DNA of 32,963 bases from Candidatus Solincola sediminis (GTDB lineage Bacteria > Actinomycetota > Geothermincolia > Geothermincolales > RBG-13-55-18): positions 28,825-61,787 of the forward strand of contig MELM01000045.1 of the NCBI GenBank assembly GCA_001767605.1. Direction: 5' to 3'. Positions 26,106 to 32,963 of this stretch are shown here, piece after piece. Positions within the stretch are counted from its first letter, which is position 1, and each line of letters opens with the position of its first letter. The translations under genes were made by a program, and so were the position numbers. The notes under the pieces are model-generated. The model did not search any database, had not been told where the DNA came from, and worked only from the letters and a program-made list of their open reading frames with translations.

Positions 26106-26360
26106 ATGGGCAACGTTCCCGGTTCTTATTGTCCCTTTCGGGCATCGGCCATAGCCGGAGCCCTATCCCCGTGTAACGATGAATGCGCCCTCTACATCCC
26201 GACTGGCAAAATGCCCGACCAGAAAAGCTGCGCCCTCTCCATCCTTGGGGTCTACGCCCTGCAGAGAATAATATTCAAGCAACAGGAAGGGGCGGATAAG
26301 CCCGCGCCCGGCGGAGGGCTTTCAGAAAACGAGGGCGTACCACCACAAAGCCGCGAATAG
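26106..26360 (+). CDS. 84-aa small Cys-containing protein
   Basis: RBS GAGGAGG at good spacing; Cys pattern 'YCPFR...PCNDECALY...SCAL'. Confidence 0.65.
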   Translation: MGNVPGSYCPFRASAIAGALSPCNDECALYIPTGKMPDQKSCALSILGVYALQRIIFKQQEGADKPAPGGGLSENEGVPPQSRE

Positions 26361-26386
26361 CCAAGACAAATCTTCATGTCTATACT

Positions 26387-27133
26387 GTGGATATGAAAGA
26401 CGAGTCCAAAATGCAGAAACCTTCTGGCAACCTGCCAGGTCATATCGCAATTATCATGGATGGAAACGGCCGCTGGGCGACCGGCCGCAATCTTCCCCGG
26501 GTGGCCGGACACAAGGCCGGAGAAGAAGCCATAACCGATATCATCAGGGTAGCCTCCGAATGGGAGCTCGGCGCGCTCAGTCTCTTCGCCTTCTCGACCG
26601 AGAACTGGGACCGGCCCGATAACGAAGTCCAGTTCCTCATGAGTTTCAACCGCAACCTCTTAAACAACCGCATCGACGAATTCCACGAACGTAACATTCG
26701 CATCAAACACCTGGGAAGAAGGGATCCTATCCCCGATTCCACCCTGGAGGCAATCGACAATGCCATGGAGAAGACCATGAATAATACCGGGACGACCGTG
26801 TGCATAGCCTTCAATTACGGCGGCAGGGCCGAGATCGTCGATGCGGCAAGGAAACTCTATGCGGATGTCTCGGCCGACAAGGTCAAGCTGGAGGACATGG
26901 ACGAGGTGAAGTTCCGTAACTACCTCTACATTCCCGATGTCCCGGATCCCGATCTCCTGATCCGAACCGCCGGCGAGATGCGCATCAGCAACTTCATGAT
27001 ATGGGAACTCGCCTATAGCGAGATCTATATGACCGAAGTCCTTTGGCCCGATTTCCGCCGAGAGCACCTGGCCAGGGCGATCGAGGAATATCAATCGAGG
27101 GAAAGGCGCTTCGGGAGCATTCGAGAGGAGTAG
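26387..27133 (+). CDS. uppS: Isoprenyl transferase / undecaprenyl diphosphate synthase
   Basis: 'GHIAIIMDGNGRWATGRNLPRVAGHKAG', 'FSTENW', 'PDPDLLIRTAGEMRISNFMIWELAYSEIYMTEVLWPDF'. Confidence 0.96.
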   Translation: MDMKDESKMQKPSGNLPGHIAIIMDGNGRWATGRNLPRVAGHKAGEEAITDIIRVASEWELGALSLFAFSTENWDRPDNEVQFLMSFNRNLLNNRIDEFHERNIRIKHLGRRDPIPDSTLEAIDNAMEKTMNNTGTTVCIAFNYGGRAEIVDAARKLYADVSADKVKLEDMDEVKFRNYLYIPDVPDPDLLIRTAGEMRISNFMIWELAYSEIYMTEVLWPDFRREHLARAIEEYQSRERRFGSIREE

Positions 27134-27139
27134 GGGCGG

Positions 27140-27904
27140 GTGGCCGCCACCTATAAGGAAAAAGCGATCGTCCTGCGCGCTTACGATCTCGGCGAAGCCG
27201 ACCGCATCGTAACCCTTTTTACCGAAGGCCGCGGCCCCGTGCGAGCGGTGGCTAAAGGAATCAAGCGAACCGGGAGCAAATTCGGAGCCCGCCTGGAACC
27301 CTTCACCCTATTGGATGTGATCCTCCATGAAGGCAGGAATCTCGACACTATCGTGCAGACAGAGATAATCAACGCCCACGCCCCGATCCGAGCAGACTAC
27401 GGCAAGTACCTCTTCGGGGAAGCCATGCTCGAGATGATCGAGAAATCCCTGCGGGAGAATCAGACGATTCCGCGTCTCTTCCCCGCCTTGTGCGTAACAT
27501 TGGACGTACTCGAGGGTGAGGTCGCCGACCCGTCCCTCCTCCTGGCCGCTTTCGATTTGAAGGTCTGCGCCCTTATCGGTTACCATCCCCACCTCGCGCA
27601 ATGCCTGAATTGCGGCCGGGAAACTGCCGGCGAGAAGGTGTGGCTGAATTTGATCGGAGGCGGAGTCGTTTGCGTAAATTGCCGTGCGGGTTTGGACGAC
27701 CTGATTCCCCTTGCGCCGGCGGCACTCGTTCTCATGAACCAATTAATGGCGCTCGACATGGCTGCGATATCATCATCACGCGTGAGTCCGGCTCTCGCCG
27801 TCGAAATACTATCCATAGCCTTCCGCTTCTCCGAAGCGTTTCTGGAGCGCCCGCTTCGCTCGCGCGCCGTCGTTTTGAATTATCTTGAAAAAGGGGCTTT
27901 GTGA
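27140..27904 (+). CDS. recO: DNA repair protein RecO
   Basis: 'EKAIVLRAYDLGEADRIVTLFTEGRGPVRAVAKGIKR', zinc-finger-like 'CLNCGRE...CVNCRAG'. Confidence 0.94.
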   Translation: MAATYKEKAIVLRAYDLGEADRIVTLFTEGRGPVRAVAKGIKRTGSKFGARLEPFTLLDVILHEGRNLDTIVQTEIINAHAPIRADYGKYLFGEAMLEMIEKSLRENQTIPRLFPALCVTLDVLEGEVADPSLLLAAFDLKVCALIGYHPHLAQCLNCGRETAGEKVWLNLIGGGVVCVNCRAGLDDLIPLAPAALVLMNQLMALDMAAISSSRVSPALAVEILSIAFRFSEAFLERPLRSRAVVLNYLEKGAL

Positions 27905-28356
27905 AAATCGCTACCGCCACCAGGCAGGATATGGAAGAGATACTTACGCTACAACGGCTCGCCTACCAGGGGGAAGGAGAACGCTACGGGGATTTCACCC
28001 TGCCTCCCCTGCTGCAAACGCTGAACGAGATAATGGCCGACTTCGACACGCAGCTCTTTCTGAAAGCCGTAATCGACAGTGAGATCGTCGGTTCGGTACG
28101 AGCATATGAAAAATACGGCACCTGCTATGTCGGGCGCCTCATAGTGCATCCCGATTTTCAAAACCGGGGAATAGGCACGCACCTTATGGATGAGATAGAA
28201 AGCCGCTTTGCGTACGTTGAGAGATACGAATTGTTCACGGGGCAGGCTAGCGAAATGCCGCTTCATATCTACGAAAAGAGGGATTATAAACCGTTTCGAA
28301 TAAAGAAGCTACATGAAGGCCTGACGCTGGTTTATTTGGAGAAGCGGGTTTTGTGA
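27901..28356 (+). CDS. GNAT family N-acetyltransferase
   Basis: 'VGRLIVHPDFQNRGIGTHLMDEIESRF', 'YEKRDYKPF'; GTG start overlaps recO stop (GTGA). Confidence 0.9.
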   Translation: MKIATATRQDMEEILTLQRLAYQGEGERYGDFTLPPLLQTLNEIMADFDTQLFLKAVIDSEIVGSVRAYEKYGTCYVGRLIVHPDFQNRGIGTHLMDEIESRFAYVERYELFTGQASEMPLHIYEKRDYKPFRIKKLHEGLTLVYLEKRVL

Positions 28357-28374
28357 AAATCTTTTGCGTTTCTA

Positions 28375-28403
28375 TAGACACGGCCTGAAATAAGTGATAT
28401 TCT
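28375..28403 (+). promoter_or_regulatory. Predicted promoter for the ncRNA candidate
   Basis: TAGACA (28375-28380), 17-bp spacer, TATTCT (28398-28403). Confidence 0.5.
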
Positions 28404-28408
28404 AAGAG

Positions 28409-28526
28409 TTGGCCCCAAGGAGCTGGAAGAAAGTCCAGACGGTGGATCCGGAGAGAGTAGCTGAAAGGCGAGATTCGAAGGGTAAACCGAAAAGGCTCTC
28501 CAAAGGTTAATTGGGGCTTCTTCTTT
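28409..28526 (+). ncRNA. Candidate structured ncRNA, family not identified
   Basis: Closing stem GCCCCAA (28412-28418)/TTGGGGC (28511-28517); hairpin CTGGA/TCCAG (28423-28427/28434-28438); stem GGAGAG/CTCTCC (28450-28455/28496-28501); pyrimidine-rich T tract TTCTTCTTT at the 3' end. Confidence 0.55.
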
Positions 28527-28529
28527 GCC

Positions 28530-29258
28530 TTATTTCCAGTTGTATAACCCCAGGTACTCTTGCAATATCTCGATGGCCGAGCTTGTGCCTATGCGGCTAG
28601 CTCCCGCCTTAACCATGGCTACTACATCGGCGAGCCTGCGAATGCCCCCCGACGCCTTGACGCCGAAACCCGGTCCGACCGCTTCCCGCAGCAAAGCAAT
28701 GTCCTCAACGGAAGCGCCGCGGGGACCGAATCCCGTGGAGGTCTTGACCGCGTCGGCGCCTGCCTCTATCGCCAATCCGGCAGCCCGCCGCATCTGCTCA
28801 TCGGTCAAGTATCCGGTCTCGAGGATTACCTTCACAACTACGTGACCCTCGCCTCTTCCGGCGTCGAAGCGCCGCGCCATGGCTACGACTGCGGCAATAT
28901 CCTCGCTTACTCGATCGAAGCGTCGGGAACGAAGGGCGGAAATATTCATTACCATATCGAGTTCCCTCGCTCCGTACTGCAGGGCGAGGACCGCCTCGTT
29001 CTTCTTGGCGTCGGTCGAAACGAATCCGAAGGGGAATCCGATCGGCGCTCCCGGGATTACTCCACTTGTGGCGAGTTCGAGGCGGGCCATCGCCACATAA
29101 TAAAGGGGGACGAAGGCGCACCGGAACTTGGCATCGGCCACCTCGCGAAAGAATTCGAGATAATCATTCTCACTCGCTTCCGGTTTCAGCATCGTGGAGT
29201 CGATTATGCGGGTGAAATGGCCGGGAGTGGGAAAAACTTCCAGAGCGGCATCCGTCAT
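28530..29258 (-). CDS. deoC: Deoxyribose-phosphate aldolase
   Basis: ATG 29258 with GGAGG; 'IDSTMLKPEASENDY', 'IGFPFGFVSTDAKKNE', 'VKVILETGYLTDEQ', 'ADAVKTSTGFGPRGASVEDI', 'GVKASGGIR'. Confidence 0.93.
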   Translation of the reverse strand: MTDAALEVFPTPGHFTRIIDSTMLKPEASENDYLEFFREVADAKFRCAFVPLYYVAMARLELATSGVIPGAPIGFPFGFVSTDAKKNEAVLALQYGARELDMVMNISALRSRRFDRVSEDIAAVVAMARRFDAGRGEGHVVVKVILETGYLTDEQMRRAAGLAIEAGADAVKTSTGFGPRGASVEDIALLREAVGPGFGVKASGGIRRLADVVAMVKAGASRIGTSSAIEILQEYLGLYNWK

Positions 29259-29275
29259 GTCCGGGCCTCCGTTAT

Positions 29276-30625
29276 CTATAGAAGAGCGATTCCGATCAGG
29301 AAATATACGGCTAGTCCTAACACATCCATGAGCGTGGTCAGGAAGGGTTCCGAGGCCATTGCCGGATCTCGACCTGACACCTTCAACAGTAGAGGAAGCA
29401 GGGATCCGACCAGCGCCGAAAACATAGTTGCGATCACGAGAGCCAGTCCCACGACCCAACCGAGCCGGGCATCACCTTTCATTGACCAGGCGAAGAGCGA
29501 TATGACGACGCCGCTCAGTACCCCTATGCCCAATCCTATCAATGCCTCCCCGGCGATGCTGCGCCGAAAACGCCTTCTCTTGCCCGGATCGGTGGTGATT
29601 TCCACCGTCATGCGAGTGGCGCTTTGCAGAGACACCGTGGCACCTATCGTGAGGATGACAGGTATAAAAAAGACCAGGGCGATATTATCTCGTATCCTAC
29701 CTGAAAAAGCGCGCAGAATGCCTCCGGCTACCAGCAGCTCGATGGTGAGCGCAATGAGCACCCAGGGAAGGCGTCCCAGCAAGACACCGATAAAGGGATG
29801 CCTTTCTTTTTGCTCCTCGATTTCGAAAGTCCCCGCCAGGCCGTAGATATCCTCCTTGGCTTCCTCCTCGAGGACATCCATCACATCATCAACCGTGACA
29901 ATCCCGAGCAGGCGATCTTCGCCGTCTACTACCGGAATGGCCAGAAGATCGTAACGATCGATTAGGGCCGCCACCCTCTCCTGGTCCTCTTCGGGGGCGA
30001 CCGTCATAAGCTGCCCGTGCATTATCTCTTTAACCGGCCGATTGAGATCGGCCACGATCAATTCCCTGAGCGAGCTCACACCGGTCAACCGGCTCGCCTC
30101 GTCCTGGAAATATACGTAATAGATCATCTCGACACTCTCGGGGGCCTCCCTCAACCTCTCGAGCACTTGCCCTACCCGCATCTCCTGGGAAAGGCGCATG
30201 GCATCGGGCGTCATCAAACCTCCGGCGGTGTCCTCTCCATGCGCCATCAGTCGCCGCAGTTGACCAGCCTTGAATGGGCTCATGGAAGCAAGAATGCCAT
30301 CGGACGTTTTATCCGGGAGATCGGCAAGGAGGTCTACGGCATCATCGGGAGGCATCTCGGAGATAATTCTGGTTGCGAGGCTGCGTGCCAGGCCTTGCAT
30401 TACCTCGACTTGGCCCCCCTCGGACATCTCCGGAAGAGCGTCCGCAGACTCCTCGACGTCCCAAACCTTGAAAATACGCAGACGGTCGTCATAAGGAAGC
30501 GTTTCGAGGACCTCTGCCGCATCTGCCGGCTGAAGGCCATCAAGCAGGGCGAGCGATGCGCTCATCTTGCCCTCCTCGAGCAAACCCTTCAGGCTTTCGC
30601 CCAGCAGCCTCGTTCTCTCTTCCAA
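29276..30625 (-). CDS. mgtE: Magnesium transporter MgtE
   Basis: MgtE N-domain, two CBS-like segments ('MTVAPEEDQERVAALIDRYDLLAIPVVDGEDRLLGIVTVDDVMDVLEEE') and C-terminal TM domain. Confidence 0.94.
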   Translation of the reverse strand: MEERTRLLGESLKGLLEEGKMSASLALLDGLQPADAAEVLETLPYDDRLRIFKVWDVEESADALPEMSEGGQVEVMQGLARSLATRIISEMPPDDAVDLLADLPDKTSDGILASMSPFKAGQLRRLMAHGEDTAGGLMTPDAMRLSQEMRVGQVLERLREAPESVEMIYYVYFQDEASRLTGVSSLRELIVADLNRPVKEIMHGQLMTVAPEEDQERVAALIDRYDLLAIPVVDGEDRLLGIVTVDDVMDVLEEEAKEDIYGLAGTFEIEEQKERHPFIGVLLGRLPWVLIALTIELLVAGGILRAFSGRIRDNIALVFFIPVILTIGATVSLQSATRMTVEITTDPGKRRRFRRSIAGEALIGLGIGVLSGVVISLFAWSMKGDARLGWVVGLALVIATMFSALVGSLLPLLLKVSGRDPAMASEPFLTTLMDVLGLAVYFLIGIALL

Positions 30626-30628
30626 GAT

Positions 30629-31525
30629 CTAGTAACCCAATCTCTTTAACATCTCAGGCCGCTTGGACCAGTCCTTTTCCACTCTAACCTGCAGTCTGAG
30701 GAAAACCTGATCGCCGAGAAGCGGCTCGATCTCCTGCCTGGCCCTGCTGCCTATCTCTTTGAGCATCTTTCCGCCTTTGCCGATAATGATCCCCTTCTGC
30801 GAATCCCTCTCTACATATATGCTGGCCTCGATATCCACCAGGTCCTTGTCCTCTCTCTTCTCCATGTCGTCAACCACCACCGCAACGCTGTGAGGCACTT
30901 CCTCCCGGGTGAGCTGCAGGACCTTTTCGCGGATTAATTCACCAATTATGAAAGACTCGGGCTGCTCCATTACCATATCTTCGGGATAATACCTGGGTCC
31001 ATGTGGCAAAAGCTCTACGATTCTTTCGATCAGCGCATGTACGTTCTCCGATGTCTTGGCCGATATCTCTATCACATCACTGAATTCCCCCAGGTTTTGC
31101 ACGACCTTCTTCTCCGCTTCTACTTGGTCCCCGGTCAGACGATCTATCTTGTTGAGCACCGCGATAGCCGGTGTTTCCAGTTCAGCCAGCTCCTTGGCTA
31201 TGAAAAGGTCACCCTTTCCCACCGTCTTCGTGCCGTCCAGGATGAAGACAGTGACATCGACTTCATCGAGCGTCTCGCGTACCGCTTTGTTCAGCCGCTC
31301 TCCCAAAGCGTTCTTCGCTTTGTGAAAACCGGGCGTGTCCACGAAAATCATCTGGGCATCATCCCTCGTAAGGATGGCGCGTATCTTATTGCGTGTCGTC
31401 TGCGGTTTTTCGGAAATGATTGCCAACTTGCGATGTAGCAGGTTGTTGAGAAGAGTGGATTTACCAACATTGGGCCGGCCGATTATGCCGACAAAACCCG
31501 ATTTATAATCGTCCCCGGTCTCCAA
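30629..31525 (-). CDS. era: GTPase Era
   Basis: 'GIIGRPNVGKSTLLNNLLHRKLAIISEKPQTTRNKI', 'DTPGFHKAKNALGERLNKAV', KH domain 'IIIGKGGKMLKEIGSRARQEIE'. TTG 31525 with GAGGAGG is a better start than the ORF-track start at 31555, which lies in the palindrome. Confidence 0.95.
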   Translation of the reverse strand: METGDDYKSGFVGIIGRPNVGKSTLLNNLLHRKLAIISEKPQTTRNKIRAILTRDDAQMIFVDTPGFHKAKNALGERLNKAVRETLDEVDVTVFILDGTKTVGKGDLFIAKELAELETPAIAVLNKIDRLTGDQVEAEKKVVQNLGEFSDVIEISAKTSENVHALIERIVELLPHGPRYYPEDMVMEQPESFIIGELIREKVLQLTREEVPHSVAVVVDDMEKREDKDLVDIEASIYVERDSQKGIIIGKGGKMLKEIGSRARQEIEPLLGDQVFLRLQVRVEKDWSKRPEMLKRLGY

Positions 31526-31546
31526 GCAGACCTCCTCTTCAGTAAG

Positions 31547-31579
31547 CCTACACAAAGGTGCCTGACACCTTTGTGTAGG
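31547..31579. repeat. Palindromic repeat copy 4 (loop CCTGA)
   Basis: cctacacaaaggtgcctgacacctttgtgtagg, between rodA and era. Confidence 0.95.
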
Positions 31580-31601
31580 TGATGCTTTTGTAGATTTTAC
31601 G

Positions 31602-32777
31602 TTATATCTGGGAAAAGCGTCGCATGTAAATGTTGGTCAGAAGACCTATTGCGGCCAGATTTACGATAAGGCTCGACCCCCCGTAGCTTATAAAGGGTAA
31701 GGGGATGCCGGTTATCGGCATGATTCCTATGGTCATGCCCACATTCACGACCAACTGGAAGACGAACATGATCACGATCCCAAAAGCGATCATGCTGCCA
31801 TAGAAATCGCGGGCGCTGTTGGCGATGCGAACTCCCCTCCATAACAGGAGACAGAAAGCCCCTATCAATATCAGAGCTCCGAGCAGACCCATCTCCTCCC
31901 CCAGGACGGCGAAAACGAAATCGGTGTGGTGGGCCGGTATGAAGTTGAGGTTGGTCTGGGTCCCGTGCATCAATCCCTTGCCTACAAATTGACCTGAGCC
32001 GATGGCTATCTTCGACTGCATGAGCTGGTAACCGACGCCCTGGATGCTCGAGCTTTGCTTCAGGAAAGCGGTGAAGCGGTCGACCTGATAAGGCTGGAAT
32101 ATGTGAAATATGAAGCCTATGGCGAAGCTGGCCGCTCCCATCCCCACGAAGCTAACCCAGTACCTCATCCGGCAGCCGACCAGGAAGAGCATGCCCAGGA
32201 GGATGGCGGAGAGGACAAGGGTAGTTCCCAGATCAGGTTGCAGGAAAACGAGAAACAGATAGGGCCCGGCCCAGACGACGGGCAGGATGAAGCTACGGAA
32301 GGAATCGGGTTCGGCCTTGTTATCCGAAAAGAAGTTGGCGAGAACCAGAATCAGCACCAGCTTACAGTACTCCGATGGCTGGAAATTTATGGGACCGAGG
32401 GATATCCATCGCTGCGAACCCATAGCCGCTTCAGTCACGAAAACGACAAGAAGTGCGAAGAGGAATCCGCCGTAGATGAAGGGGGTCGCCACCTTTAGCC
32501 TGCGGTAATCGAAACTCAGGAGCACACCCATGAGTATCAGTCCGATGAACAGGCTGATTATCTGGCGCAGGACGAAATAGGTGGGATTTCCCGGGTGGTC
32601 TCCGTGGGTGGCACTGTATTGGATGAGCAAGCCGAAGGCGATAAGAAAGATGGTTATCGCCAGAAGTGTCAGATCGATATGGCGGACCGGGAGGCCGCTC
32701 AGGCGGCGGGCCACCTCGTCGGTTTGCTTGCGCTCGGTTACCTTGGGAGCGAGAACCCTTCCCAACCTTTCCGGCAT
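31602..32777 (-). CDS. rodA: Rod shape-determining protein RodA (FtsW/RodA/SpoVE family)
   Basis: 391 aa; 'GLLIQYSATHG', 'QRWISLGPINFQPSEYCKL', 'LQPDLGTTLVL', 'FIPAHHTDFVFAVLGEEMGLLG', 'GIMPITGIPLPFISYGGSSL'. Confidence 0.95.
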   Translation of the reverse strand: MPERLGRVLAPKVTERKQTDEVARRLSGLPVRHIDLTLLAITIFLIAFGLLIQYSATHGDHPGNPTYFVLRQIISLFIGLILMGVLLSFDYRRLKVATPFIYGGFLFALLVVFVTEAAMGSQRWISLGPINFQPSEYCKLVLILVLANFFSDNKAEPDSFRSFILPVVWAGPYLFLVFLQPDLGTTLVLSAILLGMLFLVGCRMRYWVSFVGMGAASFAIGFIFHIFQPYQVDRFTAFLKQSSSIQGVGYQLMQSKIAIGSGQFVGKGLMHGTQTNLNFIPAHHTDFVFAVLGEEMGLLGALILIGAFCLLLWRGVRIANSARDFYGSMIAFGIVIMFVFQLVVNVGMTIGIMPITGIPLPFISYGGSSLIVNLAAIGLLTNIYMRRFSQI

Positions 32778-32786
32778 GAGCTTCTC

Positions 32787-32963
32787 CTACTCGGTCGGTG
32801 TTACGACGCCCGGTTGCGACGGTATGCCGAACAGTTGCTCGAGAATGCGACGGGCGACGGGCGCGGCGGCCATACCGCCATGCCCGCCCTCCTCGATCAT
32901 TACCACCACGACGTATTTCGGATCATTGGCGGGCGCGTAACAGACGAACCAGGCGCATGGCTG
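32787..32963 (-). CDS. mrdA: Partial penicillin-binding protein 2 (C-terminus)
   Basis: My translation: ...QPCAWFVCYAPANDPKYVVVVMIEEGGHGGMAAAPVARRILEQLFGIPSQPGVVTPTE*; runs off the window and abuts rodA. Confidence 0.85.
   Translation of the reverse strand, partial: QPCAWFVCYAPANDPKYVVVVMIEEGGHGGMAAAPVARRILEQLFGIPSQPGVVTPTE

Noticed and set aside
28409-28526. T-box, glycine riboswitch or RNase P identity for the RNA candidate
   Set aside because: Short resemblances (GGAGAG..CTGAAAGG; GAAAGTCC) only; no T-box AARGGTGG element, no downstream sense gene, and far too short for RNase P.
28560-29846. 428-aa plus-strand ORF
   Set aside because: Antisense to deoC and mgtE, both with clear motifs; no recognisable domain.
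31526-31555. N-terminal extension of Era (ORF-track start at 31555)
   Set aside because: It would begin within the palindrome; TTG 31525 has a GAGGAGG RBS at correct spacing.

Overview
The window looks like a bacterial chromosome segment, probably from a deep-branching actinobacterial lineage (inferred from protein style and gene order only). Its centre is a large potassium-homeostasis island at about 5.3-22.0 kb. A near-contiguous minus-strand operon of about 12 kb encodes a 27-aa membrane peptide, KdpF, KdpA, KdpB, KdpC, a cytidylate-kinase-like protein, a KdpD N-terminal region without a histidine kinase, a membrane-anchored USP protein, four TrkA/RCK proteins (one TrkA-N-only, one internally duplicated), an unannotated 52-aa membrane peptide, TrkH and a membrane-anchored OB-fold-like protein. 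Divergent from it are a P-type ATPase with Na+/K+-ATPase-type (P2C) M4/M5/M6 motifs and two more TrkA proteins. Flanking genes are a repetitive surface protein, a standalone PaaK-C-terminal-like protein, a GAF/PAS/SpoIIE phosphatase, an ECF sigma/ACP/HgdB-like (DUF2229-type) operon, a uppS-recO-GNAT run, and a PBP2-rodA-era-mgtE-deoC operon. Non-coding features include four copies of a 33-bp perfect palindrome plus one degenerate relative, a 171-bp MITE-like element with 28-bp terminal inverted repeats, and a candidate structured ncRNA of about 115 nt with its own promoter. All domain calls come from reading the translated sequence; no database searches were run.
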